Shown: positions 17,250 to 26,922, numbered from the stretch's first letter. The stretch: 64,000 nt of DNA from CBDFGN01 sp965247065 (GCA_965247065.1 CBDFGN010000006.1:3658001-3722000); one strand, 5' to 3'. The notes: generated by a model from the sequence alone, not told the origin. Translations and numbers: made by a program.

Positions 17250-18581
17250 ATGCAAACTAATACTCTTATTTATGGTCTGACCCTCTGCTTGGCGACGGGG
17301 TGTGAAACCCGCAATACCGAGTATAAGAACCTGGTGAATGATCCTGAATTCGTTCACAGGACAGTCAAGAAATTGAGTGACGTAATCGTGTATGACATCT
17401 TCAGCCCCCCAGTGGCAAGTAGGGTTTATGTTTACCCCAGTATTGCAGGATATGAGGTACTAATTAATGATTATCCCGAGCAGGTTTCCCTGGCTGGGCA
17501 GGTACATGGCTTGAGGGAACCTCCAAAACCTAAAGCCGGGATGGAGTACTGCCTTCCTTTAGCTAGTGTACATGCTTTTGTTACCGTGGGTAAGGCGCTT
17601 GTTTTCTCCGAAGAAAAAATTGAAGCCTTTGAGAATGAGATTTACCAGGAATTCAGGGCAACCGGTATGCCCAGTGATGTTTATGATAGATCTTTGGAGT
17701 ATGGATCTAGCGTCGCCACGCATATATTGGACTGGGCCAGCAAGGACAACTACAGCCAAACTCGTACTTTCCCCAAGTTTGATGTGACAGATCAGCAGGA
17801 TCGTTGGCTGCCCACTCCTCCGGACTATATGGATCCCATCGAACCTCATTGGAATGAGATCCGCACTTTTGTAATTGACTCTGCTCAGCAGTTTGTCCCA
17901 CCCAGACCCACTGAATACGATATGAACGAGGCAAGTCTATTCTATAAAGAAGTGTTGGAGGTATATGAAGTTGGGGTTAACCTCGACACGGAACAAAAAG
18001 AGATAGCCAATTTCTGGGATTGCAACCCGTACGTGTCCCATCACCTTGGTCATGTGATGTTTGCGACCAAGAAAATAACTCCTGGAGGGCACTGGATGGG
18101 TATAACCGCTATTACCGGGAGAACGGCTAACTCAAACATAATGCAAACAATGGAAGCTTACGCTTTGGTATCTATTGCCTTGGCGGATGGTTTCATGAGC
18201 GCCTGGGACGAAAAATACCGCAGCAATCTGGTGCGACCAGAAACGGTTATCAACCGTCATATAGATGAGGAGTGGGTGCCAATATTACAGACTCCACCAT
18301 TTCCAGAATATACCAGTGCACATAGCGTTATTTCAAGGGCTGCGGCAATAACCTTGACATCACTATATGGTGAGAGTTTTTCCTTCAGAGATACAACAGA
18401 AAACGAATTTGGATTACCAACTCGAACCTTCGATTCCTTCATGGAAGCGTCTGAGGAAGCAGCAATCAGCAGGCTTTATGGCGGCATCCATTACATGCCG
18501 GCCATCGTAAATGGGGTTGAACAGGGCGGCAAGGTGGGGCGTTTCATAGTAGAAAACTTAAAGACAAGAAAATCATCTTGA
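17250..18581 (+). CDS. Vanadium-haloperoxidase / PAP2-superfamily lipoprotein
   Basis: This 443-residue exported protein starts with a lipobox signal (LATGC near residue 18). Its C-terminal half has the acid-phosphatase/vanadium-haloperoxidase core: KYRSNLVRPET (about 322-332) for the Lys/Arg phosphate- or vanadate-binding residues, PEYTSAHSVIS (about 351-361) where the usual PSGH reads TSAH, and SRLYGGIHY (about 405-413) with the second Arg and His. It may be a vanadate-dependent haloperoxidase or a phosphatase; such lipoproteins are common in Bacteroidota. It stands alone, and a perfect AGGAGG precedes it. Confidence 0.85.
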   Translation: MQTNTLIYGLTLCLATGCETRNTEYKNLVNDPEFVHRTVKKLSDVIVYDIFSPPVASRVYVYPSIAGYEVLINDYPEQVSLAGQVHGLREPPKPKAGMEYCLPLASVHAFVTVGKALVFSEEKIEAFENEIYQEFRATGMPSDVYDRSLEYGSSVATHILDWASKDNYSQTRTFPKFDVTDQQDRWLPTPPDYMDPIEPHWNEIRTFVIDSAQQFVPPRPTEYDMNEASLFYKEVLEVYEVGVNLDTEQKEIANFWDCNPYVSHHLGHVMFATKKITPGGHWMGITAITGRTANSNIMQTMEAYALVSIALADGFMSAWDEKYRSNLVRPETVINRHIDEEWVPILQTPPFPEYTSAHSVISRAAAITLTSLYGESFSFRDTTENEFGLPTRTFDSFMEASEEAAISRLYGGIHYMPAIVNGVEQGGKVGRFIVENLKTRKSS

Positions 18582-18821
18582 AGTAGTGAGATTTCCATAA
18601 ATCATAGATAACCCGTTGGTTATGGAAGCAGCCTACACAATATAGTGTTGGAAAAACTGGAACTCCAGCTAGATTACGATTGAAAGCCTAATCCCACCCG
18701 GAAAACCCCATTCTCAAGATAAATAGGGAACTGTTGCCTTTTTGATTATAGTTAATGACATTGAAATTAGATTCTGTTCTATATATAGCTTTATTAAATG
18801 TTCATGATATCTTCCCCCTCC

Positions 18822-19099
18822 CTATAGCGAAGCGTTTCGAGCCGGAGAATTCAACCAATATCCACTTTCTTTGGCTTCCTTGGGGCAAATCGTAATCCTC
18901 ATTAAAAATCTTTTTCCCCGAGCGATTCATTTGCTTCAATGCAGTTAGCTCCTACGGAGCCCGAAGACCTGATTAACTGCTGGGAATCTTCCAAATTATT
19001 GGAGGTCATTGGTAGATTCCCAATAAAATATCGGGTTCGTAGAGCAAATCGGTGGGTTCTTTCCGCCAAGTCGAATTTCCTGGTTTTGTCAGTTTGCAA
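18822..19099 (-). pseudogene. Four-helix-bundle protein (TIGR02436-like), frameshifted and shortened
   Basis: The first 65 residues (FDLAERTHRFALRTRYFI, then QLIRSSGSVGANCIEANES) are typical of the small four-helix-bundle proteins often found near rRNA or scattered in Bacteroidota. The frame stops after GEKDF at a run of five T (plus strand 18904-18908). One extra T would continue as LMRITICPKEAKESGYWLN, which is exactly the family's next block. It then ends early at 18822, short of the usual length of about 120 residues. The role of the family is unknown. Confidence 0.7.
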
Positions 19100-19313
19100 G
19101 GATCACATCAGTCCTTCAGTTTATTGCAATTCAATCGCAAGTGTTACCCTCATTCAGTCCACCAATTTTAATTTTGCGTTTTGAATTTATTTAGCATTTT
19201 AATTTTTGAATTTTGAGCTTGGATTCATTTTCCGAATAGGAGACCGACCAAACTATTACCTTAAGCAAACAGTTAGAACATGTCTAAAATTCTCCCATAT
19301 CAAATAATGCACC

Positions 19314-20528
19314 ATGCAAATTACCGATGTTAAAACAACCTTATTGACCGGCCCGTGGACAAACGATCCGTCCCTAAAGGACGTCAGAAAAGTCAAAAGT
19401 GCAGCCTTTATAGAAATTTTTACCGATAAAAATCTGGTTGGGGTAGGGGAAACCTACGCCGGCTATTTCATCCCAGAAGTCGTACCGGAAATTGTGAATT
19501 TTTTCAAACCGATACTCATCGGCAGAGATGTTTCCAATATTTCCAAGTTGTGGCACGATATGTATTATTGTGGCAATTTCTGGTGCAGGGTCGGACTGGG
19601 AACTCAGGTTTTAACCGGTATTGAAGCGGCACTGTGGGATCTCAAGGGTAAACTGAACCAGGCGCCGGTGTACGAGTTGTTGGGGGGACGCAGACATGAT
19701 AAACTGCTGGCCTATGCCTCGGGAGCGGCGAGCTCCTATCCAAAGGCGGAATTCGCAAAGAAGATTGAACATTATTTATCGATCGGTTTTAAGGCTTTCA
19801 AGACCGGCGCGGGTTGTTTCGAAAAGGGTAAAGGCTGGTACATCCCCACAAATCCTATGGAGGCTGCGGAATTTGAAGGGGATAAGATGGAATTCATAAC
19901 TCAGAAGTTTGGGAAAGATGTGATTATTTTGATGGACGGGCATATGAGCAACAGCCCGGCCGGTACATGGGAATTGCCTGCCGCCCAGGCAGTATTGAAG
20001 GCCATTGAGCCTTACAATTTGTTTTTCTTTGAGGAGCCTCTGCCCTATACCAATGTTAAAGGGTATGTTGAGCTTCGCAGAAAAACTACTATTCCAATAG
20101 CCGGAGGAGAAAGTCTCACCGCAAGTTGCGAATGGGAAAGCTTTGTTGAAAAGGATGCGTTTGACATCGGTCAGCCGGATGCCGCCATGGTAGGCGGAAT
20201 GCAGGAATTTATGAAAATCGCTGCTATGTTTGAAAGCAGGAACCACAAAATCGCCACCCACAGTTGGGGTTCCGGCGGGTCGCTCATGCAGAATATACAC
20301 TGCGGCTTTGCCTGTGCCAATACGGTGATACTTGAGATTGCTCCAAGCCCTTCGGGCCTGCACACGGAGATAGCAGGTGATGCATTCAGCATGGAAGACG
20401 GGATGGTGCTGCCGCCGGAAGTCCCGGGTCTCGGACTTGTTCTGACCGATGAAATTAAGAACAAATACCCTTTTGTGCCCGGTACGGGTGAGTTCAACAG
20501 TGTGCCAGGTAAAATATTGAGCACTTAA
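19314..20528 (+). CDS. Enolase-superfamily sugar-acid dehydratase (mandelate racemase type)
   Basis: This 404-residue protein has the N-terminal capping domain and a C-terminal TIM barrel of the mandelate racemase subgroup. Metal ligands read as Asp208 (LMDGHMS), Glu240 (FFEEPLP) and Glu266 (AGGESL). The catalytic base is His316 in ATHSWGSGG. It would abstract the proton next to a carboxylate, most likely dehydrating an aldonic acid to a 2-keto-3-deoxy acid. Its stop codon overlaps the start of the next gene (TAATG), so it is translationally coupled to a D-2-hydroxyacid dehydrogenase. A similar pair, in reverse order, is at 47318-49569. Confidence 0.88.
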   Translation: MQITDVKTTLLTGPWTNDPSLKDVRKVKSAAFIEIFTDKNLVGVGETYAGYFIPEVVPEIVNFFKPILIGRDVSNISKLWHDMYYCGNFWCRVGLGTQVLTGIEAALWDLKGKLNQAPVYELLGGRRHDKLLAYASGAASSYPKAEFAKKIEHYLSIGFKAFKTGAGCFEKGKGWYIPTNPMEAAEFEGDKMEFITQKFGKDVIILMDGHMSNSPAGTWELPAAQAVLKAIEPYNLFFFEEPLPYTNVKGYVELRRKTTIPIAGGESLTASCEWESFVEKDAFDIGQPDAAMVGGMQEFMKIAAMFESRNHKIATHSWGSGGSLMQNIHCGFACANTVILEIAPSPSGLHTEIAGDAFSMEDGMVLPPEVPGLGLVLTDEIKNKYPFVPGTGEFNSVPGKILST

Positions 20529-21553
20529 TGGTGCGAAAACTCATGAAAAACATACTCATAGATGTAAAAATCCATGAAAAGAAATTCGCCGAGCTAAAGA
20601 AGATTTCCGGAATAACTGCTGCAGTGGTTGAACCTTCAGACATATCACGTTCCCTGCCTGTGGAATTGATACGGGATAAACACATACTTTTCTGCAGCAC
20701 CCCGCCTCAGAACGTTTCCGATATGAGGGAGCTCAAGTTTATACAGATAAGGTCTACAGGTTATACCCAGCTTTTTAATCTGGGACTTGTGGAAAGAAAA
20801 ATCAGGGCATGTAATGCGAGAGGAGCCTCTGATGTGCCCATCGCTGAGTGGTGTATGGCTATGGTCATTAATCTCGGACGCGATTTACGTGGCATGATAC
20901 GTAACCAGGAGAAAGGTGAATGGGACCAATCGGCCAAGTTTCAGACCGAGCTCCGTGGAAAAAGAGTGGGTTTCTGGGGATACGGAGGCATGGCAAGGGA
21001 AACAGCGCGGTTGGCTAAGGCAATGGGTCTTTCTGTCAGTGTGTTGGCACGCCACGGGATATCCAAACGCTATGATGTGTACATAGTTCCCGGTACAAGC
21101 GACGTCGAAGGAGTGTTGCCAGACAAGGTTTTTACTGAAGGTCAGGAAAGGCAGTTTCTTTCCGATCTGGATTTTCTTATCCTGACAATGCCCTTGACCA
21201 ACAGTACTGAGGGAATTGTTTCTGAAGAAGAACTGCGTATTTTACCCGATCACGCTTATGTTTTGAATCCCGCACGGGGACGTCTGGTTAAAGAAGAGGC
21301 TTTACTGAAAGCCTTGCCTCAGGGCTGGATAGCAGGCGCTGCTTTAGATACCCATCATCATTACCCTATGCCACCGGATCATCCTTTTTGGCGTTTCCCT
21401 AATGTCATAATGACTCCTCATATATCCGGTGCGGAGTTAAGCCCTCACTTTGACGAGCGTGTTTGGGATATATTTTGTCAGAATGTCAAACGACATCTTG
21501 CCGGCCAAAAACTATTGAATGAACTAACAGAAGAGCAATTGAAAGGTCATTAA
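20528..21553 (+). CDS. D-2-hydroxyacid dehydrogenase, NAD-dependent
   Basis: This 341-residue protein belongs to the phosphoglycerate/D-lactate dehydrogenase family. The Rossmann motif is GFWGYGGMARETA (about 149-161). The catalytic Arg lies in LNPARGRL, and the His in MTPHISGAEL. It would interconvert a 2-keto acid and a D-2-hydroxy acid. The first Met overlaps the upstream stop; the second, MKNILID at 20543, is an equally likely start. The insert RHGISKRYDVYIVP after the NAD motif is longer than usual and resembles that in its counterpart at 48589. Confidence 0.88.
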   Translation: MVRKLMKNILIDVKIHEKKFAELKKISGITAAVVEPSDISRSLPVELIRDKHILFCSTPPQNVSDMRELKFIQIRSTGYTQLFNLGLVERKIRACNARGASDVPIAEWCMAMVINLGRDLRGMIRNQEKGEWDQSAKFQTELRGKRVGFWGYGGMARETARLAKAMGLSVSVLARHGISKRYDVYIVPGTSDVEGVLPDKVFTEGQERQFLSDLDFLILTMPLTNSTEGIVSEEELRILPDHAYVLNPARGRLVKEEALLKALPQGWIAGAALDTHHHYPMPPDHPFWRFPNVIMTPHISGAELSPHFDERVWDIFCQNVKRHLAGQKLLNELTEEQLKGH

Positions 21554-21708
21554 ATAATTAAAGGGTTTAATTACTTCAGGAACTTGTCCGGCGGAGCGGA
21601 ATTAAAACTGCTGGCGGCACTGGCATTGAAACTGTAGGTTCCCCAACCACACCGTTTTGTGGAAACGCCAAATAGCCAAATCCGGCCTGGAATACGTATA
21701 TTTGGTGT

Positions 21709-21936
21709 ATGAACTCAAGCACCATTGATATTAGTAAAGAGATTCTGGGTGGCACCCCAGTTTTCAAGGGTACCCGGGCTCCAATTCAAACCTTATTTGA
21801 TTGGCTTGAAAGCGAAACTCTCGAGGAATATCTAGAGAATTTTCCGACCGTCAAGAAGGATCAGGCACTGGAAGTTCTACGCCTCGCCGAAAAGCTGGTC
21901 ACTGACGAAAGAATCTTGAATAAAAATCCTTCTTGA
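21709..21936 (+). CDS. DUF433-family antitoxin-like protein
   Basis: This 75-residue protein matches DUF433 over nearly its full length (ISKEILGGTPVFKGTRAPIQ, then LFDWLES and LENFPTVKKDQALEVL). It is a small helix-turn-helix-like domain that is usually the antitoxin partner of a DUF5615 PIN-like toxin. The expected toxin frame overlaps its 3' end but is damaged. If the toxin is inactive, this gene is a leftover. Confidence 0.88.
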   Translation: MNSSTIDISKEILGGTPVFKGTRAPIQTLFDWLESETLEEYLENFPTVKKDQALEVLRLAEKLVTDERILNKNPS

Positions 21937-22251
21937 CGAAAACATCCCTAGAAAACTCAAATTCAATTTCGACGCCAAGCTCATTAAACTATTCACCACT
22001 CAGGAAATGGGTTGGGATGGCAAGAAGAATGACCAACTTTTGGCCCTTATGCAGGAAAATGGATTTGAGGCGTTCATAACCATTGATCAGAATTTGCAGC
22101 ACGAACAGGGCCTGTCGAAATTGAATTTGACCATATTTGTACTTATCCCCAGGACAATAGAATCTCCTCATTGGAACCCCTAATTCCGCAAATCAAAACA
22201 CACCTTCTGCAACGGCCAGTAAACAAGGGGCTCGTTGAAATCAGCTCGTAA
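21920..22251 (+). pseudogene. DUF5615 PIN-like toxin, without a standard start and frameshifted
   Basis: The frame overlapping the end of the DUF433 gene reads KILLDENIPRKLKF, then AFITIDQNLQHEQ and LTIFVLIPR, the core of DUF5615 PIN-like toxins with the expected acidic residues (DEN, TIDQN). Where the start should be there is ATA (21920-21922) rather than ATG. One missing base near 22155 breaks the frame; shifting there continues through SLEPLIPQIKTHLLQRPV to a stop at 22249. Both defects suggest an inactivated toxin, though an ATA start with translational coupling, plus a sequencing error, cannot be excluded. Confidence 0.75.
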
Positions 22252-22290
22252 GCTATTTGGCGCCTCCACATAACATGCGCCCTAAACTCC

Positions 22291-22353
22291 ACCCTGAAGT
22301 ATATATGGTAACAGATCGTTGATACTCATCCCCATCTTACATAACTTCAGGGC
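22291..22353. repeat. CCCTGAAGT hairpin repeat, family C (long loop)
   Basis: ACCCTGAAGT and ACTTCAGGGC arms enclose a longer loop of about 43 bases than in the copies at 326-360 and 15253-15285. Confidence 0.55.
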
Positions 22354-22433
22354 TACGTTCGGCCGCTGACCGTTAATATGAAAAGGAGATATCACGGGTG
22401 AGAAATCCGGTGTTAGGCTTTTAAACCTCAATT

Positions 22434-23783
22434 TCAGTATTCTGATCCTTTTTGTCCGGGATACCAATCGGTACCCGCCAGTGGAATTTTAGCCATGGCC
22501 GCTGCATCGACCGATAATGCTGTTAGATCCTCTCTCTCGAGGTGATGCACGTCGCTTTTTCCGCAGGCACGGGCTAAAGTTTGCACCTCCAAAGTCAATG
22601 TCTTGAGATAGTTGCGCACTCTTGAGGCGGAAAGGTCGACATGGAGTTTCTTGGATATTTCTGGATCTTGAGTTGTTATGCCTGCTGGACATAAACCTGT
22701 GTGGCAGTGATGACAATAACCGGCCTTAGTCCCAAGGGACTCATAATCTTCTTTCCATTCGGGCATATCCCAGTTGCAGCCAATGGCAATGAGCATGGCT
22801 TGGCCGATGGATACGGCATCGGCTCCCATGGCCAGGGCTTTGGCTACATCGGCACCCGTGCGGATGCCACCTGAAATAATTAGTTGCACTTTCCGATGCA
22901 AACCCAAATCTTCCAATGCTTCCACGGCCATCCGTACCGCGGCGAGGGTAGGAATACCGGTATGTTCGATAAAACAATCCTGGGTGGCACCTGTGCCTCC
23001 TTGCATTCCGTCCACAACCACTACGTCCGCACCTGCGTGGCAACACAATTTGACATCGTTATAAACTCGGGTGGCTCCGACTTTCACATATATAGGAATC
23101 TTGCCTTCAGTGAGTTCGCGTAACTCTTCAATTTTAATGACAAGATCGTCAGGGCCGGTCCAGTCCGGGTGCCGGCAAGCGGAACGTTGGTCGATTCCCT
23201 CGGGGAGGGTGCGCATTTCAGCCACACGGGGGTCGATTTTTTGACCCAATAACAACCCGCCACCTCCGGGCTTTGAGCCCTGACCCACCACAACCTCAAT
23301 GGCATCGGCCTTCCGAGCATCGTCGGGATTAAAGCCATAGCGTGAAGGTAGGCACTGATATACAAGTGTCTTCGAAGACTTTCGTTCCTCGCGTGTCATA
23401 CCACCATCACCCGTGGTGGTGGAGGTGCCCATCAAACTGGCCCCTTGTCCCAGGGCGTCTTTGGCTTGAGCGCTTAAGGCACCGAAACTCATTCCAGCAA
23501 TGGTAATGGGAATGTCGAGTTTAATGGGTTTTTTGGCGTAACGCGTTCCCAGCAAGGTTTCGGTGGTGCACTTTTCCCGGTATCCTTCCAGGGGATAGCG
23601 ACTCATGGATGCGGTTAAAAAGCTAAGATCGTCGAAGGAGGGCAATTTACGCTTAGCCCCCATTCCCCGGATGTCGTAGCGTCCGCGGGTAGCAGCGTTG
23701 CGGATCCAGGCCACGATTTCAGGCGTATAGCTATGGTTGAGTTCCTCAACGACGGGTTTTTTTTTATCCGGGTTTTCAGACAT
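22434..23783 (-). CDS. mgsC: N-methylglutamate synthase subunit C-like (FMN glutamate-synthase domain)
   Basis: This 449-residue protein is the FMN-binding, glutamate-synthase-like TIM barrel (GltB central/FMN domain). Visible features are PITIAGMSFGALS (about 93), VGQGSKPGGGGLL (about 165), DGMQGGTGATQDCF and SGGIRTGADVAKALAMGAD for FMN/2-oxoglutarate binding. A cysteine cluster CHHCHTGLCPAGI should bind an iron-sulfur centre. Together with MgsA (amidotransferase) and MgsB (GXGXG domain) it forms N-methylglutamate synthase, which makes N-methylglutamate from gamma-glutamylmethylamide and 2-oxoglutarate. It is last in a four-gene operon, 5 bp after mgsB. The same set is called glxD in rhizobia, so the assigned reaction is an inference from operon content. 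Confidence 0.85.
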   Translation of the reverse strand: MSENPDKKKPVVEELNHSYTPEIVAWIRNAATRGRYDIRGMGAKRKLPSFDDLSFLTASMSRYPLEGYREKCTTETLLGTRYAKKPIKLDIPITIAGMSFGALSAQAKDALGQGASLMGTSTTTGDGGMTREERKSSKTLVYQCLPSRYGFNPDDARKADAIEVVVGQGSKPGGGGLLLGQKIDPRVAEMRTLPEGIDQRSACRHPDWTGPDDLVIKIEELRELTEGKIPIYVKVGATRVYNDVKLCCHAGADVVVVDGMQGGTGATQDCFIEHTGIPTLAAVRMAVEALEDLGLHRKVQLIISGGIRTGADVAKALAMGADAVSIGQAMLIAIGCNWDMPEWKEDYESLGTKAGYCHHCHTGLCPAGITTQDPEISKKLHVDLSASRVRNYLKTLTLEVQTLARACGKSDVHHLEREDLTALSVDAAAMAKIPLAGTDWYPGQKGSEY

Positions 23784-23788
23784 AGCGC

Positions 23789-24466
23789 TTAGTAACTTTG
23801 GTTCTTGTCGGTGTCAAAGTTGTAAAGGGATTTGGCAGAGGCAATACGCTTGAAGTCTGCAGATTTGGCATGGGTGAACCCCGCTTCGCGTAGTAATGCT
23901 TCTATTTTCTGAAGATCCTCATCTTTCATTTCCTCTTCCCGGGCATCGGCACCCAAACTTTTATAGTTACCTTTAAGGTAGATCACCGCTTCGTAAAGGG
24001 AGTCACCAAGTGCTTCACCCGCATCGCCACAGATGAGAAAGGTCCCCGCCTGTGCCATGAAGCCACACATGTTTCCAACACTACCGCCGACTAAGATAGT
24101 GGCGCCTTTAAGGGAAATTCCACATCTCAGCGCGGCATCCTTTTCCAGTATGAGCGTACCACCGTGTGCAGAGGCTCCAGCCGCTGATGAGGCGTGACCC
24201 TTTACTCGAATGCTGCCGGATATCATATTCTCACCAACGCCCTGGCCAGCGTTACCTTCGATAAGGATATTCGCGTTTTTGTTCATGCCCCCGTAGTAAT
24301 ATCCACTATGCCCCTCTACCGTTACACTGATTTTATTGGCGAGTCCCACGGCGAAGTTGTGTCTGCCGGCAGGGTGTTGCAGGCGAACTTCTTCACCCTC
24401 TGGTAGGGTGGAGAGTTGCTGATTGATCTCTCGGGTGCTCAATTGACGGCAATCTATCGCGACCAT
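23789..24466 (-). CDS. mgsB: N-methylglutamate synthase subunit B-like (GXGXG domain)
   Basis: This 225-residue protein consists of the GXGXG right-handed beta-helix domain found at the C-terminus of glutamate synthases. Repeating G-rich turns include NAGQGVGENMISGSIRVKG, SSAAGASAHGGTLILE and GGSVGNMCGFMAQAG. It joins the amidotransferase and FMN subunits and probably shapes the ammonia or methylamine channel. Its start overlaps the 3' end of mgsA by 13 bases, and mgsC follows after 5 bp. Length is as expected for MgsB/GlxC. Confidence 0.88.
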   Translation of the reverse strand: MVAIDCRQLSTREINQQLSTLPEGEEVRLQHPAGRHNFAVGLANKISVTVEGHSGYYYGGMNKNANILIEGNAGQGVGENMISGSIRVKGHASSAAGASAHGGTLILEKDAALRCGISLKGATILVGGSVGNMCGFMAQAGTFLICGDAGEALGDSLYEAVIYLKGNYKSLGADAREEEMKDEDLQKIEALLREAGFTHAKSADFKRIASAKSLYNFDTDKNQSY

Positions 24467-25347
24467 GTGTAGATCTTCTCGGGCTCGGGTTCAAAAATAT
24501 TCGCTTGGTCCACACCGGGCAGATGTGCCAAAGCGCGAAATTCGGAGGCGCAGGCTACATAGCTGTCGGTTTCGGCTACTACCATGGGCTTACATGCAAA
24601 GGAATCGCGTATGACGGCGAATTGGCCCCTAAGACCAATGGCGAGAGTAAAAAAACCGGAAAAATCAGTTAACATTTCCTGCAGGGCTTGCTTAAGGTTA
24701 TGACCTTTCTCCAGGCGCCATTGCACATAGCGGGCGGCCACTTCAGTGTCGTTCCAGCTATCACAAAGGATGCCATCGCGAGCGACGACTCGACGTATAC
24801 TATTATGATTGGCATAGGAACCGTTGTGGACGATGCATAAATCGCTACCTGAAGTGTAGGGGTGGGAACCCTCCACGTTCACCGCGGATTCCGTCGCCAT
24901 GCGAGTATGACCAATCATACAACTGGCTTTGATGTCACGAATACGGTAGCGCTCAGCGATATCGGAAGGAGATCCCACGTCTTTGTAAATTTCCATTTCA
25001 GAACCACGCCCCATGACCTTTACGGTGGGGTAATGTTGAGCTAACCATTGTTGTAGCTCGCTGATGCCCACTGGTGAAATAAGGACCCCACATTTTGCCA
25101 CCTGCTTGAAGCTTTTGGACTGTATGTCTCCTACGATTGCATTTTCAAATTTTTGCCAATCAAAAGCTTCATCAGATTCATAAAGGGAATATTTATACTC
25201 TGTTTCTGCGGCACCGTCCCTATATAGGGCAATCCCCGCCGAATCCGGTCCGCGTTCCGCCATAGCCACCAGCATAGGCTCGAAGAGTTCGCCCAGTTGG
25301 GACTCGAAAGAACTATCCTTAGTGAATAAACCTATAATGCCACACAT
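24454..25347 (-). CDS. mgsA: N-methylglutamate synthase subunit A-like (class II glutamine amidotransferase)
   Basis: I place the start at 25347 so that the mature N-terminus is MCGIIGLF, with Cys2 as the Ntn-hydrolase nucleophile. The longer frame from 25395 would bury this Cys and overlap gmaS. The 297-residue protein shows the class II GATase pattern: MAERGPDSAGIALY, IGHTRMATESAVNVEGSHPY and CIVHNGSYANHNSIRR. In N-methylglutamate synthase it processes the gamma-glutamyl amide. It starts 4 bases after the gmaS stop, which implies translational coupling. Confidence 0.88.
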   Translation of the reverse strand: MCGIIGLFTKDSSFESQLGELFEPMLVAMAERGPDSAGIALYRDGAAETEYKYSLYESDEAFDWQKFENAIVGDIQSKSFKQVAKCGVLISPVGISELQQWLAQHYPTVKVMGRGSEMEIYKDVGSPSDIAERYRIRDIKASCMIGHTRMATESAVNVEGSHPYTSGSDLCIVHNGSYANHNSIRRVVARDGILCDSWNDTEVAARYVQWRLEKGHNLKQALQEMLTDFSGFFTLAIGLRGQFAVIRDSFACKPMVVAETDSYVACASEFRALAHLPGVDQANIFEPEPEKIYTWSR

Positions 25348-25351
25348 TGCA

Positions 25352-26689
25352 TTAGTAAAACTCCAGGTAACGGTCCACTTCCCAGTCGGATACATGGCGA
25401 TGGTAATCGATCCACTCGTCCGTTTTAAGCTTAATGAACTCTTTCGCTAGATTAGCGCCGATGGCGTTTTGGATGACGTCGTCTTTCTTTAGGCAATCCA
25501 AGGCTTCGTTCAAGCTTTGGGGCAAATCCGTGATCCCTAATTCGCGGCGTTCCTGTGCTGTGGTTTCATAGAGGTTGAGATTAACCGGATCGCCGGGGTC
25601 CATGTCGTTGCGGATACCATCCAGACCCGCTTCAATTAGGGCCGCCGTTGCCAGGTAAGGGTTAGCCGAGCTGTCAAAACTGCGTAACTCCAGATGGCCG
25701 TAGGGTACTCGAATAGTTGCGGTTCGATTATTATCGCCGTAACAAACATGAGCTGGAGCCCAGGTAGCACCGGAATCGGACCCTCCCACTACTAAGCGCT
25801 TGTAAGAGTTGACCGAAGGGCAGGAGATTGCGGTGAGTGCAGCACTGTGCTTGATCATGCCCCCTATAAACTGGTAGGCAATTTTAGAAAGGCCGAGGCC
25901 ATTTTTATCGCTATCGTCATGAAAGGCGTTTTCAACACTTTTGTTGCTGAGGGAAAAATGAACGTGCATACCATTGCCGGTTTTGTTTGAAAACGGCTTA
26001 GGCATAAAACTGGCAATGTACCCGTGTTGCTTGGCAATGGAACTGGCCGCCATCTTAAAGAGGATGTATTGATCGGCTGTCTTAAGGGCATCGGCATGGT
26101 TGAAATTGATTTCATACTGACCATTGGCGTCTTCGTGGTCAATTTGATAGACATCCATTCCACAGGCCCTGATTGAAGTCACTATTTGATCGATTATCTC
26201 ACGAGTGCCATCCAACCCTTTGTAGTCATAACAGGGTTTGTCGAGGTTGTCTTCATCTAGAGCTGGAGAAATTCTACCTTGATCATCTTTTTTGACCAGA
26301 AAGAATTCCGGTTCTAAACCTGTCTGCATTTGGTAGCCGGTTTCATCTTCTAATCTTTTTATTGCACGCTTTAGTACCACTCTTGAATCGTATTCATAGG
26401 GTTCACCGTTGACGTGACCGTCACAGACGATGCGTGCGAAACCCGGCATCCAATCGGTTTTGACCAGGGTATCCAAATCTCCCCTGCCCATTAAGTCCGG
26501 CCCGTGTGGTCCCATGCCAAAGCCCCAGACCGCAAACCCGGCAAATCCGGCGCCTTCATCTAAAATCATTTCCAAATGTTCGGACGGAACGGCTTTAGCT
26601 TTTGCTGTTCCATGGATATCGACAAATTGAGCCAGGATATATTTTATTTGTTGGCTTTGAAGGAATTTTTTGGCTTCTTGGATGTCCAC
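25352..26689 (-). CDS. gmaS: Gamma-glutamylmethylamide synthetase-like glutamine synthetase (GmaS/GlnT)
   Basis: This 445-residue glutamine-synthetase-fold ligase starts at GTG (26689). The N-terminal beta-grasp segment ILAQFVDIHGTAKAKAVP and the catalytic features LEPEFFLV (Glu ligands), DHEDANGQYEINF, TGNGMHVHFSL and SVNSYKRLV are clear. The DKPCYDYKGL block is characteristic of the GlnT/GmaS group. It would ligate methylamine (or ammonia) to glutamate using ATP. Because mgsABC follow directly, GmaS is more likely than a plain glutamine synthetase. It heads the operon; the AT-rich stretch 26700-26830 should contain the promoter. Confidence 0.85.
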   Translation of the reverse strand: MDIQEAKKFLQSQQIKYILAQFVDIHGTAKAKAVPSEHLEMILDEGAGFAGFAVWGFGMGPHGPDLMGRGDLDTLVKTDWMPGFARIVCDGHVNGEPYEYDSRVVLKRAIKRLEDETGYQMQTGLEPEFFLVKKDDQGRISPALDEDNLDKPCYDYKGLDGTREIIDQIVTSIRACGMDVYQIDHEDANGQYEINFNHADALKTADQYILFKMAASSIAKQHGYIASFMPKPFSNKTGNGMHVHFSLSNKSVENAFHDDSDKNGLGLSKIAYQFIGGMIKHSAALTAISCPSVNSYKRLVVGGSDSGATWAPAHVCYGDNNRTATIRVPYGHLELRSFDSSANPYLATAALIEAGLDGIRNDMDPGDPVNLNLYETTAQERRELGITDLPQSLNEALDCLKKDDVIQNAIGANLAKEFIKLKTDEWIDYHRHVSDWEVDRYLEFY

Positions 26690-26922
26690 GACGAGGTTTT
26701 ATTTAGAGAAAAATATCACTTGAATTTAAGATAGATTTCTTGGCTATTTATAAATTTTTTTTTGTATTATGTTATACATTTTCTAGATTTTTACAGTAGC
26801 AACATTTTGGTCTCGAAATTCCGGATAATCAAATATCTGAAATCCGGAAGGCATCAAAACCAAAATATGCACGATTCTGTGGCTAATGCCGGTACTGGCA
26901 TTAGAGTTTAGGTTCAGCACTT

